Shown one piece after another: positions 32,507-44,780 of a stretch of DNA of 64,000 bases. The DNA is taken from assembly GCF_958450345.1 (NCBI RefSeq), contig NC_088783.1:54784395-54848394 (forward strand), written 5' to 3'. The translations under genes were made by a program, and so were the position numbers. The DNA comes from Calliphora vicina. Lineage: Eukaryota > Arthropoda > Insecta > Diptera > Calliphoridae. How positions within the stretch are numbered: the stretch's first letter is position 1; each line of letters starts with the position of its first letter. The notes beneath the pieces are model-generated. The model saw only the letters and a list, made by a program, of their open reading frames with translations, was not told where the DNA came from and ran no database searches.

Positions 32507-32589
32507 TACATTATTTAAATTAAATTTATAGATTCTATAAACATTTTGTTCATAATTTCTTTGTATAAAATCATATTCGTGCTTGAAAA

Positions 32590-32985
32590 TATGACAGTAA
32601 AAATTTCTCATAAATGAGTTACCAAATCCTACTACTTCAAGGAATAAAACCCAGTGGGGAATGAAGGTAATGAATATTGCATATAAACTGCATTAACTGT
32701 TTTTCCAAATTGTATTTGTGAAAAATTATATTTATGTTAGAAAATGTGAAATATTACAAAATTCTCATATATGAGTTCTTTGAGGGATGTGGCCAAATCC
32801 TACTACCTCAAGGAATAAAACCTAGTGGGGAATGAAGGTAATAAATAGTGCTTTTCAACTGCATTAAGAGGTTTTCCCAATTGTATTTGTGAAAAATTGT
32901 ATTCATGTTAGAAAATATGAAATAATACAAGATTCTCATATATGAGTTCTTTGAGGGATGTGAACACTGTGACCAAATCCACAAT
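32590..32985. repeat. ~171-bp tandem duplication
   Basis: CCAAATCCTACTAC.TCAAGG at 32622 and 32793, with a third partial start (CCAAATCC) at 32973. Adjacent blocks AGTGGGGAATGAAGGTAAT and TTGTATTTGTGAAAAATT repeat with the same period. Confidence 0.8.
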
Positions 32986-32999
32986 AAAATTTTTACAAA

Positions 33000-35120
33000 A
33001 TTTAGGATACAATTTTTAAACATTATTTAAAATTTTTCGTCCTGAAAAATTAAAACAAAAAATTGTTGGCATTTCTAGAGATTTCCCTCTTTGATTTGAT
33101 ACCCGCATTGACAAAATACGGAAAAATTTTAGAAATATTTAAATACATTTTTAGAAATTTGTATACATATATCCTTAAAACTTTGAAGCCCTATTAAAAG
33201 GGGCTTCAAAGTACGGTATCTAGTTCCATGTGTATATGGTCTAGTTCAAGTCCAATAAGCACTGTAGAATGGTGCTATAGATCATTATTCTAAAATTATT
33301 TTATCAAAACTAAGTAACACCAAATTTTGTATAAAATACTGAATTATGTCTAAAAATTCGAAAATTATTTGAGCTTACTTTCGAAGCACTTAAACAAAGA
33401 ACGATTTTTTTGTGCACTTTGAAAAATGCGCTTCTTAGAAGCAGTTGTGTAAGGAAATAAACGATCAAGTGAGAAACCAAGAGGGAACTCTCCATACAAA
33501 AATCATTTCTGCTGTAAGGTGTAGTGAAGGACATAATTTTTTTCTCGCTTGCAATTGATCGTGTATTAAGCGAAGCTTCTGAAAAAGTACTCTTCGTGCA
33601 ATATGTTTGTTAAGAGCTTCCAAAAACTAGCTAAACATTGTTAACAAATTAAAATCAATACTTGTATGGTTAAAGACTTCTTTCTATTTGTATGTTTACA
33701 CAGGAAATCTATTATTTTGATAAAAACAAATTCCAATAACAAATAAATACTTTTAGCGATAATATTTAAGAGAAAAAAACCTCAACTCAAAGTTAAATGG
33801 ACACACACCAAAAAAATAAATTCACACACACACTGGCACGGTGGGACAGAGAATGCCTGCAAGCAGCATTTCCTTTATTCCAGCTGAGAAAGTCACAGTA
33901 AGTGTCACACTTAAACGTGATAATCGTATGGATCACGTAATTTACAACTAATTCCTGTACAATAAACTGAAAATAAATACATACACCACACAGCAAAAAT
34001 AATGAGAAAAAAAAGTAAAACAAAACCAAATTAACTGCACAGGAATGGCATGAAGAAGCCAACTCTTTATAGGAGAAACAAAAAATGGCAATAAAAATGA
34101 TCAACAGGCGGTCAACGGAACAAGAAGCCAAAGACAAAAAACCTACCGACCGAACGAGCGATCAACGTGCATTGAACATTGTTTGTCACAACATTTAAGT
34201 TGTGGATATTTTTTTAATGAATTTTTTCCTTATTTTTTTGCAAACGTTTCTTTTTTATATGTTTATTGTATTTATATAAACATATTTAAAACGAAACAAT
34301 ACAAAATAATTTTCTAGACTTTAGCAGACATTTTGTCACGGTCACGCAAACAAATTATCCGATTTTTTTTTCTACTTAAACATTTGGTTTTTATAAAAGA
34401 ATTTATTTCATTAAAAAAAATAAAAATAAAATGGGAACTTATTTTAATGACCAATTTATTGGCCTTTTAGTTTAAGACTCTATTTAAGTTTATTTCATTT
34501 AAAATAAAAACTCATAATCGTTAAAATAAACCTTTTTTTACGACATCACGTTTCACTGGCATCTTTTCTACTAAATTTTCAGTTAAAGTTTAGCTTTTAT
34601 TTCGAAATTCCCCATTAAAATAATAAAAATGTGCAAAAATATGAAAATTATTATTAAGTCATTATTTTATTAGTTATTATTACCGGCTCACTGGCTTATT
34701 ATTAGCCAGTGCAATAAAATTAATAATACTTACTTACTACTACTACATACTATTATTAGTTCTTTATTAATGCTATTTTTTTAAATTTAAATTTCTCTAT
34801 GTATAGTAAGTATGCGGTTAATTTTATTTTAAATATTATAAGTATTTCATACATTTAATTGTGTATTTTATGAGTTATTTTAATAATCTCGTAAATAATA
34901 TTTGATTTTAGTATTATTGCTTATGATTATTTGAGAACGTTAATTTACAATATATTTGCTTTTAATTCAGGTTTTTAGCATTTTCCGGTTACAGATAATC
35001 GTTGCTATATAAATATGATTTAAATTCAATAAAATTTAAGTGTTTTTTAACACTTTACATTTAAATTGCGATACAGTGGGGAAGACTGGATGATAAATGA
35101 GAAAAATATCTATAAATTCT
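33000..35120. other. AT-rich stretch with one strong hairpin, no gene seen
   Basis: A hairpin with stem ACTTTGAAGCCC / GGGCTTCAAAGT lies at 33180-33212. A 114-codon minus frame at 33793-34137 is rich in Phe, Cys and Leu with no family resemblance and is not called. Confidence 0.45.
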
Positions 35121-35125
35121 TATAA

Positions 35126-35417
35126 AGGATCTTCGAATAGGGACTTCAGAGCGGACACATTGTTGAAGCCACACAAGTCGAATTGGCTGTCATTTTTTCA
35201 GTTTGTTTTGCTAAATCACTCTGGACGGATATAGCGTGCAAATGATAAATTTGTTTTATCAAAATGGGCCGGTCCATATTTCATTGAGAACGACGTTAGC
35301 CAGGCCATCACCGTCACCGTCAACGGCGAGGGATACATACTACACGAGCGATTTGAACACATGGTCATCACACGAGGAGATGATTCGAGTGGTTTGACCC
35401 CGTTAGACTTTTATTAG
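35126..35417 (+). pseudogene. Internally deleted DUF4817-type transposon with transposase C-terminal piece
   Basis: Element end GATCTTCGAATAGGGACTTC and TCGAATTGGCTGTCATTTTT match the start of the element interrupted at 15553. They are joined to a 50-codon frame (35268-35417) containing FIENDVSQAITVTVNGEGY. That block is typical of the DDE domain of these insect transposases (FFEND....TVNG..Y). The frame ends LTPLDFY, the remains of their SCDLTPLDFFLWG motif. Most of the catalytic domain is deleted. Confidence 0.6.
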
Positions 35418-35558
35418 AACTTTCAAACGCTTAATAAAATACCAATTCATTAAAAAGGGGGGATATAGGGGGTAGGGTCAATTCCTGACAAAAGTTGGTA
35501 GAAAAATTTACGTTCATATACAACTTGTTTATATTTAATTTCATCACGATATTAATAA

Positions 35559-36060
35559 CACTCTGTTACAAAATAACAGTTTTTGTCAGAACTTGAAAAG
35601 CGACCTAATGGACGTTGTAGGCCTACGTGAGGACATACTAAATCCGTTTTCAAAGATTTTAAAACACCCTCAACATTTTGAGTTATTTTGAAAAAACTGT
35701 TTTAGGGTAGGTCGTAGTATTTTAGTACCTCTAACTTAAACATTTCTAGACCGGTTTAAATTTTAAACAATTATAGATAGGTAAAGAATGAAGCTTTCAT
35801 AAAATGTATGCATAAGATCTATATTCCAAGAAATTGTGTAAGTTTTTATAAATAGTTTCGCTTTCTTTTTTATTTTTATTTTTTTCGTAATTTTTCAAAT
35901 TCAGCAATAGTTATTTTAATTTTTTTCTATGAAACCCTATTCTTTTTTGGACAATATTGTAAAGACAATTTTTTGTAGACAAAAACGAGATATAAGTTGT
36001 TAAAAACGGTTTATACTTGGAAAAGTTATTAAACTTTTTCGAAAAAAGTTCGAACAAATT
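35559..36060 (+). repeat. Unclassified dispersed repeat 'R3', copy 1
   Basis: Begins CACTCTGTTACAAAATAAC and GTCAGAACTTGAAAAGCGAC, and carries CATACTAAATCCGTTTTCAA, AAATAACTC-type and AGGTCGTAGTATTTTAGTAC blocks. Related copies in the opposite sense lie at 47820-48010 and, longer, 54926-56265. CACTCTG/CACTGTT ends hint at a CACTA-type transposon, but this is weak. Confidence 0.6.
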
Positions 36061-36448
36061 TACCTGTAAATTGAAAATTATACAAATATTTTTTTTTTAG
36101 TTTTTTGTTTTTTTTTTAGCTTCAAGAAATTAATTCTCAAAAATCCATCTTTGTAAAAATGAGTTTAAATTTTTATTTTTTGAGTTCTTTAGTGTTTTTA
36201 AAATTCGGCAGTAATAACATTTTTATTAAAAATTTCGACTAAAATTTTTTTATCGCTCAAAAAATACATTTTTTTAACAAAAATTCAAAAATTACAAAAA
36301 TTTGTTGGAATTAAAAAAAAAACTTATAAAATCGTAAATTTTTTTATTTCGTTTTTTCTTAGTACAGGCAAATCCCGGTATAACGAACGATATGTTGTCA
36401 GGCCCATTCGTTAAATTGAAAAATTCGTTATATCGAGATGTTTTTTTT

Positions 36449-36646
36449 TTAATTTTGCACAACTTTTTTAATGACATTAGGAGGTATGAATATTGTCCAA
36501 ATTTGTATATCTTTAGTATTTTTTACTAATTGTTCTTCTGGAGGGTGCCTTGGTGCATTATCCACGATTAGTAAAGCCTTCATTGTAATGGATTTCGATT
36601 TTGAAAATGATTCAACCTGTAGAAAATTAAACTCAGGGACAAACAT
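36449..36646 (-). pseudogene. Tigger-type transposase fragment (DDE domain)
   Basis: 65 codons containing FVPEFNF, MKALLIVDNAPRHPPEEQL and IFIPPNVIKKVVQN. These match the DDE region of pogo/Tigger transposases (KALLLVDNAPSHP...FLPPN.T..IQP). The second catalytic Asp is kept in VDN. The N-terminal CENP-B-like DNA-binding domain and the final catalytic Asp region are missing, so it is inactive. Confidence 0.8.
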
Positions 36647-36888
36647 TTAAAAAAAAACAGATTTTGAAGATTCCAGATTCCACCTAAATTGTGTGAAGAT
36701 AATTTACAGGAAACACTTAGACACTATAAAATGTTTCTTTTATTTTCTTCAAAATACATGTTGAGAATTTTGTTAATCCATATTTCATTCATTCATCGAA
36801 ATTTTTTACTTTTTTCTTTCAATGAAATTCTCATACGGCTTCCTATATTTAATTCAGGTGAACACTTACATAATTATATCCTGTTTTA

Positions 36889-37023
36889 CAATATCGAATG
36901 AAAGATTTCGTTCGCATTCTAAGTTAAAGAAATCTGATTTTGGAATCCCCTAATTCCATGTTTATGTGAACGAATCAGTTTTCTTTTGCTTAGAATGCGA
37001 ACGAAATCTTTCATTCGATATTG
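36889..37023. repeat. 35-bp perfect inverted repeat inside the Tigger element
   Basis: The left arm starts CAATATCGAATGAAAGATTT and the right arm is its complement, with about 65 bp between. It could form a cruciform or be a small insertion. Confidence 0.75.
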
Positions 37024-37371
37024 TGAAACAAGCAATTAAAACGACTATAGAAAAAATGACAGCACCTATTATTAAAGAGAGTAACCATTGAAAACTACTA
37101 CTTATTTTTTCATTCTTTACTACTTTTGTTTTTTATACTTTCTGTTCGTTATATTGATCGTACAATTTTCGAAATGTTCGTTATATAAGGTTGTCAATGT
37201 TAAAAATTTGGTCGTTTGTTTGATTTTGTTTGTTTTTTCTCACCATTCGTTATATCGAACATACAATTTTTGAAACGTTCGTTATATAAGGTAGTCAATG
37301 TTACGAATTTGACCGTGCGTTAAATCGGATTTTCGTTAAAGTGAGATTCGTTATACCGGGATTTGCCTGTA

Positions 37372-38860
37372 TATAGTGTTGTTAAAAAGGCTATGAAAAG
37401 ATTAGTACCAACTTTTTGTCACAACTTAAAAAAAAATGCATTTTAAAATAGGTCTAAATTCACAATTTTTAATTAAATTTTGTGTTGTGTTGTTATTTGA
37501 GTAATAATGTTAAAGTTGTGTTTCAAGATATATGAAATAATATTAATATCTTAAATTTAATTAAAGAAATAGTCAAAATTTATTATATAGAAATCACATT
37601 GTGCATCAAATCTTAACCAGAGTGCGCTAATATTATATAATTTTAAGCAAGATATTATATACCCACCTATTTTTGTGACACATCTCTCTCAATATTTTTC
37701 TTATGGATTTAAATTCAACAACAATCTTAAAATTTACAGAATCTTGCCATTTTGTAATATATTTTTGCACTGCATTACCGACTACTGCATTACCGAAAAT
37801 CGGAGAATACAACAAGATCAAGTTAATTACTGTGAGTTATGTATTTTGAAGCCATTAATGAGTCTTTTGGAAAATATAAGATATACATATTATATATCAA
37901 AAATGATATTTTTAAGAATTAAAAATCTGATAGAAGACTTTTGTCAAAAATATGGGAATCAAAAATGGTTGCCGATTTTTTATTAAATTTTAATATAATA
38001 ACAGTTTTGTTTATGAATCGTTTTTATCGAAATTTGAAACTTATATAGTCATTTTTGGTTCAAATGCAAAAGTATGAAAGTAATTTGTGAATTCTTATTT
38101 AGAATCTCAAAATTTAAAAATCCCAAAAATGGTAATTTTTAGGTTTTTGACTTTGTTTAAGAACATATTGGGTCATATGGTTTTAATTTTTTAAAAGCAG
38201 CTATGTGATAAGTGTTAATTTGGCTATGGAACTCGCAGATATAAAAGTTTTGAAATTATTTTTCTTTTATAGTTCTTCCAAAATGTTATCTTTGAGAAAA
38301 ATATAAACACATTATTTATTTTGTTTTTATTTTCTGTATAACTAAACATTAATGTAAGTACTTCATTCGAAAAAAATCGTGAAAAAACTACTTTTTAAAA
38401 TATTTTTAATTTAAAACTTTTGAATTAGTATAGATTTTAAAATTATTATTTTATTTTCTATTACTAATATATTTGTCGGTAATTTAAAAATGTATATTTG
38501 AATAAAATAGAAAGAGATTTGGATTCACTATTAGCAAAAATCCAGATTAAAGTAGGAAAAAAACTTGAAATTTTATTTTTCAAATGTGAATATCTCATCA
38601 ACTATAAGAGATAAAATATAGTTCATGCTATGTTTTTTGTAGCAATCTTTCAAAACCTTTCAAATCAGATCGAGAACAAAAATTTGGCATCATTTTTAAT
38701 TTTTCATATACCCGAGATACCCCATTTTGGGGCCTTGAGGCACCCTACCTTCTAAAGTTCAAATTCAAATCTTAAACTCAGCTACACCTCCGCTATACCA
38801 GTGGAATTTGATTAACTTAGAACTGTTGGTTTTGAAGTTACATATTTATTTACACATTTT
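37372..38860. other. AT-rich stretch, no gene seen
   Basis: The longest frame, 103 codons at 37675-37986, has no family resemblance and is not called. No repeat ends were recognised. Confidence 0.4.
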
Positions 38861-38865
38861 TTCAT

Positions 38866-39080
38866 TCCCCCCACTATGCTCGCGAGGACATTTGTACGGG
38901 GGCTAGGTGAAATCATAAACCGATTATGACCAAAATTAGCAAAGTTGTTCCTTGGCTCGAAAAATTGCGACATATACCTTGATTAACAAATTTACATGTA
39001 CAGACGGACAGACAGATAGATGGAGGCGAACCCAAAAAGTTATTCAGTAAGTAAATACAAATAAACATACCAATTTTCAT
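38866..39080 (-). mobile_element. DINE-like family 2, decayed fragment
   Basis: GCGAGGACATTTGTACGGGG, GCTAGGTGAAAT and GACGGACAGACAGATAGATGG are recognisable family 2 blocks in inverse orientation. Termini are lost. Confidence 0.6.
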
Positions 39081-39255
39081 TACAATCAGATAATTTTTGC
39101 AAAATGACAAATTAGAATGACAAAATTAAATAACGTTGAAAATTTCATTCAGTTTTGTTAATAAATAAAGATTTAATTAATTGAGTTTCTAAAACTAAAA
39201 TTTGTATCACAATTTTAATAGGATTGCAAATATTAGGAACAATTTCATCCACTAT

Positions 39256-39985
39256 TTATACCCTACACCACCATAGTGGGGAGGGTATTATGCGTTTGTG
39301 CAGATGTTTGTAACCCACCTTAAAGTATACCGATCGACTTAGAATCACTTTCTGAGTCGATTAAGCGATGTCCGTCCATCCGTCCGTCTGGTTGGCTGGC
39401 TGGCTGTCCATGTAAACCTTGTGCGCAGAGTACAGGTCGCAATTTTGAAGATATTTCGATCAAATTTGGTACATATTATTTTTTCGGCTCAAGGACCAAG
39501 CCTATTGAAACTGGCTGAAATCGGTCCACTATTTCACCTAGCCCCCATACGAATGTCCTCCCGAAATTGGACTTTATCGGTCATAAATGTTTAATTTATA
39601 TATGTATCTCCACAAATTCCGCTCCAAATAAGTTTTATATACACAACATTCATGTCACCAAATTTTGTTACGATCGGTCCATAATTAGTCATAGCTCCCA
39701 TATAGACCCGCTTCCGAAAATCACTTTAACGTGCATAAATCGCTTAAAAATGTTGGTAAACACACAAAATTCAACATAGTTAACTTTAATATAGACATAA
39801 ATCACATGACCTAATTTCATGGTGATCGGTCCATAATTGGTCATAGCCCCCATATAACCCCACTTCCGAAAATCACTCAAAAATATAAATTATTGAAATT
39901 TTAAAAGAAAAATTGTTTGCTCTTTTACTTAGTGTAGGGTATTATATGGTCGGGCTTGACCGACCATACTTTCTTACTTGTTTTT
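39256..39985 (+). mobile_element. DINE-like element, family 2, complete
   Basis: 5' end TTTATACCCTACACCACCAT with complementary TAGTGGGGAGGGTAT. The body carries GATGTCCGTCCATCCGTCCG microsatellite, GTGCGCAGAGTACAGGTCGC and CGATCGGTCCATAATTAGTC. Near the 3' end lie AGTGTAGGGTAT, hairpin GGTCGG-GCTTGA-CCGACC, and ATACTTTCTTACTTGTTT. Same architecture and same terminal CTTACTTGTTT as family 1, with a different hairpin and body. Non-coding. Confidence 0.85.
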
Positions 39986-40027
39986 ATTTATGTTTAGATA
40001 TTTTAATTTTTTGTCTTACAAAGAAAA

Positions 40028-40246
40028 TCTCAAATAGATTCAAAAATATGCCACTTTAAAACTCCGTCCTTAAAAAATTTTGCACTTTTTTATATTTTAG
40101 TATGAAATGTGTCTGTATAAAATAGTGTTTTATAGTGTTGTATAAAATAGTGTTAAGAAAATGTATACAAATTTTTTAGAATAAAAAAGTGCAATATTTT
40201 TGAACGACGGATTTTTAAAGTGGCATATTTATGAATCTATTTGAGA
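40028..40246. mobile_element. Foldback-type MITE, ~65-bp arms
   Basis: Arms start TCTCAAATAGATTCAAAAAT and, inverted, TCTCAAATAGATTCATAAAT. Pairing continues through GCCACTTTAAAA, CCGTC and GCACTTTTTTA. The loop contains a repeated GTATAAAATAGTGTT. No target duplication is evident. Confidence 0.75.
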
Positions 40247-42134
40247 CATTGACTTGAAATGTTTTTGTAAGGCAAACAAATTTTGGACAGTATTTGGAAA
40301 AGAACATAGTTTTGTGCAGAGCTTCTCTATCACGGAATTCGAAAGAACAAGGCTTTAGAAATTCATAACGAAAATTTTCTTTCAAAATGTTTAATTCATT
40401 AGAAACAAATCTTAACATATTTTCTACTAGTTTCCAGAATTTCCAATTTCCATGCTGGTTCAATAAATTTCAATTAAATTTATTTTCCCTTGAAGTACTT
40501 TCAACATTCTAGAAATTTTCCAAAAAATCTTCAACTATTAATTGAAATAAATATTTGGAAAATCCTTACATTAAATAAATATTTACTCAAATCAAACAAA
40601 ATTTAACACAAACATTTTATGAACGAAATATTAAGAGAAAAAAATCGTTATTAAATGAAATAAAAATATTGGAAATTTCCCTCAACAAATTGAAACATAT
40701 TTCGGCAACAATAATAATTGTAATGCCAAATAAAATATGTGAGTAAGTGGAATAAAATAGAGAAAAGGATACTAGTTATTTTAAATTCTTAAGAATATGA
40801 CACCTCATGCGTGATAAGGGAAATACCAGGGACATTTTCTAATAATTGAAAATATAAAAATATCTAAAACGTGTCAATACAAAAAGAAATATGTAGATTG
40901 CTCAAATACACAATGGAAACGAGAGAAGGAACTGTTGCACATGTTCTTAACGTTTTTCCATTGTTTCCATTAATCCTTAAATGACACCACAATACATGCA
41001 CATATCTACTATCACTATCGATCGATCGATCTATCTAAATAATAATAATGCATGAAAGCAGAGAAATGACGGCAATGATCATCTTGATGATGATGACGAT
41101 AATGTTGGTGGCAACGAACAAACGTGTGTTTGTCCTAATTTTTCGTTGTGGGTTTTTCCTCAATGTTTGTGTTTTGTGCTGGTTTGTGCCTTTGAAATTC
41201 CCAGATCCTTCTTTTCGGCATTGTGTGAGTTTGTATACAAATCATTATTGTTGTTTTACTTCTGGATAAAAAGTGTAAAGTTTCTCACGCGCCTCACTGA
41301 GCCACCAGTTTTGTAATTTTTCGTCAGGTATTCATTCCAATATCTCTCTTTCATTTTCTATCGCCAAAAAGCCAATTTAAATATTTATGACCCTGTGCAG
41401 TAGTAAGCGCACTGTGCGCTTGATAGCGCTGTTGGCCAGGTATTTAGGTAGCGATCACTTGCTTCTTCTTTCTGCTTACCCTTCACTCCTTGTTGCTGTT
41501 TATTTGTGTGCTGCCTGGTTTGTTGGTTTCTTGTGTGGGGTTTTCCCACGGATTTGCAAAATATGTTCTCCTTTTTTTCCTCCACACAATAGTGTTTTAT
41601 TACAGTTTCACGTTAAGGGTCTCAAGTAACAGAGTGTAGTGTGCACCGTGTACGCGTTTTATATTGTTATATGTTGGGAATTCCCCTGGTTGCTGGCCAA
41701 CTAACACAACGAGCGCAGACATGGTGTCTGGTGGTGCATTTATTTGTCTAACAAATTTAACTACAGGTTGTGTTTCAGCTCTTAATCAGGTGTTAGATTT
41801 CTACCCAAATTCCCAAATAGATTATGTTTCTTAAATTTGGTTTTTTTGTAAATTAAATAAACTGTTTAGCACCTAATTTTGGTTTTTTAGTACATCATAT
41901 ATTTATGATGAATTTATTATTATTTTATTGTATGTTCAGATATATTTATGATCTCAAATTGATCTCAAAATTATTGTAAATTTTTATTGTCAAAATTGTA
42001 TTTTTAAAAATATGCAAGATGAAATACGCTTGAAAATTGTTTAAGTTTTGAATTTCAAAAGTAAAAATCTTTTAAACTTTCGGATCGAGATAAAAAATTT
42101 CATCATCAGCCCAATCATGAATGAATCCGCGGGA
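40247..42134. other. Host-like stretch, no supported gene
   Basis: Contains GATCGATCGATC near 41021-41032, ATGATGATGACGATAATG simple repeats near 41083-41105 and a GC-richer segment at 41380-41720. Short frames at 41048-41269 and 41387-41629 resemble no known family. Confidence 0.4.
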
Positions 42135-42589
42135 GTCTGAGATAATTCTTATTGTCAAAGTTATATTGTAGAATTTTATGGGGATAATTTTTGTGGAAGG
42201 TCTTAATCCTCTAGCTCCTCTCTTTAGGGGTCAATTTGACCCATTTTTAGAGAAAATCAAAAAGTCCATTCAAAAAGGACATTTAAGGATTAAAATATTC
42301 TACGAAAATTCTACCAACTAACTTACATATGTTTTTTGTAGATCTTCTCAAGGACTATTTATATTTTCAGTTCATTTGGATCATAAATGGATTTTTGGCG
42401 ATTTTTTTTAAAAAATGTGAGGACCTAAAGAGCATTTTTTACAACTTTAATATCTTTAGTGAACACCAATGAAATTTTCCGGCAAAAATGTTCGTAGAAT
42501 ATTTAAATTACATTTTTTGACCCCTAAAGAGACGAGCTACCCCCATAAAATTACACAATATAACTTTGACAATAAGAATTCTCTCAGAC
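42135..42589. mobile_element. Foldback-type MITE, ~49-bp near-perfect arms
   Basis: Arms begin GTCTGAGATAATTCTTATTG and, inverted, GTCTGAGAGAATTCTTATTG. They stay complementary through TCAAAGTTATATTGT, TTTTATGGGG and, less perfectly, TCTCTTTAGGGGTC. Non-coding. Confidence 0.75.
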
Positions 42590-42920
42590 AGTAACTTACA
42601 ACTTTTTTTCATTTAGCAGATTGCTCACTGTGATCAAAAAATTAAAAATTTGAGCCACTGTCAAAAAAAAACTCACACCAGCTGGACTATAAGTTTATTC
42701 TACAAAAATTATCTACTCAACATGCCCTTCCAGAATTATAGGGTCGCTAATCTGTTCCAAAAATGCTGTTGAACCTTTTAAAAAAACTTCAATTTAAAAA
42801 ATCCTCTCACTGATTTTAGATGTTGTAGAAATCGAAAGTAAGGCATGATAAAGAATATCCAATTTCTCAGTTCTTTTTTTAGTTTTTTCTAAGCATATAA
42901 AATCCTCCATCATACCATTG

Positions 42921-43833
42921 CACAGTGTGGTAGATCGCAAATCTAACTGGGAAAAATTAATAAATCACGTTGGGTTCACTTCTCACTTATGAATCATATA
43001 AAAAATGAGTTCAAATATATAAACGATTATAAAAAACCAACTTTTTTTTCGAAATGTAATTTGGGAGTTTTTACCCATTCTTCAAAAATTTTCTCTCGTG
43101 AAAAAGTAGAAGTCATACTGGAAAAGTTAAAAAATTTATGGCGGTCGCAAGAATGCGCAAGATGTTTTTGATTTACCTTGAAGTGAACACTTAAAAGATT
43201 AACTCAACCGGAACTATCCGGAATAAACAGCTTTAACTCTACTTGAAAAAAGGAAATATTTTATTTTTTCTTTGTGTAGGTCATACTGGAAAAGTGAAAA
43301 AAAATTTATGGCGGTCGCAAAAATGCGCAAGATGTTTTTGATTTACCTTAAAGTGAACACTTGATAGATTAACCCAAATATAGCTTAAGAGCGGTACTAT
43401 GCGGAATAAACAGCTTTAACTCTACTTGAAAAAAGGAAATATTTTATTTTTTCCAATTTCTGATCTTCTCACAAAAAATAGTTTTTTTTAATAGTTACAA
43501 TGGAAATAATTAAATGAAAATTATTGCATATTTCCTTGAAATAGAGCTTAATAATAATATAAAAAAATTATGACAATAAAATCACCGTAGCCTTTTTAAT
43601 CATAAACCAAAGTCACACAAAAAATACACTTCTCTTTGAAATCTTAATGTACCTGTTGACAACAACTGACTTTAAAGCTTAGTTTTTCCTAATCGGAGCT
43701 AAAAACCAAAAAAACAAAACATGAATTACAGTTCCCTATTGTATTGAGAAGCTCATTAAATGATCAGAAGGAATGTTGCCAGACATTTATTTTTTAATTT
43801 TGTCCAGCTAGATTTGTGATTTACCACAGTGTG
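42921..43833. mobile_element. Transib-like element, copy 1
   Basis: 913 bp flanked by the 5-bp duplication CATTG (42916-42920 and 43834-43838). Ends CACAGTGTGGTAGATCGCAA and, inverted, CACACTGTGGTAAATCACAA, with pairing over about 40 bp. A 5-bp duplication with CAC(A/T)GTG-type ends is characteristic of Transib transposons, the relatives of the RAG1 recombinase. No transposase is recognisable. The interior carries a 168-bp tandem duplication (43110-43450). Confidence 0.7.
43110..43450. repeat. 168-bp tandem duplication inside the Transib-like element
   Basis: GTCATACTGGAAAAGT.AAAA at 43112 and 43280, followed by TTATGGCGGTCGCAA.AATGC and AATAAACAGCTTTAACTCTA in both units. Confidence 0.85.
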
Positions 43834-43871
43834 CATTGGAGTACTTTTTGAATTTATTTAGATTTTGAATA

Positions 43872-44173
43872 CAGTAAAACCTTGATAATCCGGAGGGCGT
43901 TAATCCGGATTATTCGGTAATCCGGACATCATTTTTCGCTACATTGTGTACTCTATAATTCGGATTGATAGCATTTTTATAACTTTATAATCCGGATTTC
44001 ATACAAACTTTGGAAAAATTACTATTTTACCAAGCAAAATAAATAGCTTTAATATTTTTATTGTTATCTTTAATGCAAGAACAATGTTTAAATTTTTTAT
44101 TCAGTAGTCCGGATAATTTGATAATGCGGATTAGGATCTGCAATCAATTATCAGTATTATCAAGGTTTTACTG
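43872..44173. mobile_element. pogo/Tigger-type MITE, 302 bp
   Basis: TA on both sides (43870-43871, 44174-44175). Ends CAGTAAAACCTTGATAATCC on the left, and inverted CAGTAAAACCTTGATAATAC on the right. Repeated AATCCGGATTAT-like motifs run through the interior. It inserted 39 bp from the Transib-like element. Confidence 0.85.
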
Positions 44174-44175
44174 TA

Positions 44176-44780
44176 CTCTAATAGTTTCGTTAAGTTCTGA
44201 TAAAATACTCGTTTCAGTAATGTCTTCAGTTTCATCTATTACCATGTCGTCCTCCGACTAATAAGGACATCATACAACACTCTAGAAAAACGCTCATTTC
44301 CAAATTCCTTAGTTTCAGTTTCCATACTATACTTAAAAAAACTATTGCTAGAAGAGAATGAAGGGAAAACTATATTTCTATATAAAGCGTAAAAAAAAGA
44401 AATTTCGCTTAAACTGTTAATCAACACAAATTAATCAGTTAATCGATTGAATACCCTAGTATACAATGAATATAAAAATTCATCAAAACATGAGATTTAT
44501 TGATTTTAGTTCCAAATTAACCGGATAACCAAAAATCAACATTTTAAATTAACCAGTACGCAAAAAATTTCGAAATTTTACTTTTTGCAAGAAATCAACT
44601 AACTACATCAATATATATACAGTAAGTATTCTTATTATTCCTTCATCTCGAAAACCATACTTGAGACCCTTATCGTGATAGTTTAGTGACTACATTTACA
44701 TATATCAACAAACTGTATTATTTTGATTTAATACAAACGTTTAAATAGAAAATAGAATGTTTTGTTAATAAAATAATAAA
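44176..44780. other. AT-rich stretch, no gene seen
   Basis: No recognised repeat ends or protein. Confidence 0.4.

Larger units (their letters stand above)
36365..37369 (-). mobile_element. pogo/Tigger-like element
   Basis: 1005 bp flanked by TA (36363-36364, 37370-37371). Terminal inverted repeats begin CAGGCAAATCCCGGTATAAC and continue with GAAC, the form usual for Tigger/pogo elements. It contains a transposase fragment (36449-36646, minus), a 35-bp inverted repeat around 36889-37023, and duplicated CGTTATATAAGGT(T/A)GTCAATG blocks at about 37149 and 37281. Confidence 0.85.

Noticed and set aside
33793..34137. 114-codon minus-strand hydrophobic frame
   Set aside because: Composition reflects AT-rich DNA. 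No family resemblance and no supporting splice or promoter context.
37675..37986. 103-codon plus-strand frame
   Set aside because: No recognisable motif. A frame of this length is expected by chance in 64 kb of AT-rich sequence.
41018..41032. GATCGATCGATC run as a functional motif
   Set aside because: Short simple repeat, common by slippage.
41396..41436. GCGCACTGTGCGC palindrome near 41408 as a regulatory site
   Set aside because: A single short palindrome with no neighbouring promoter or gene evidence.
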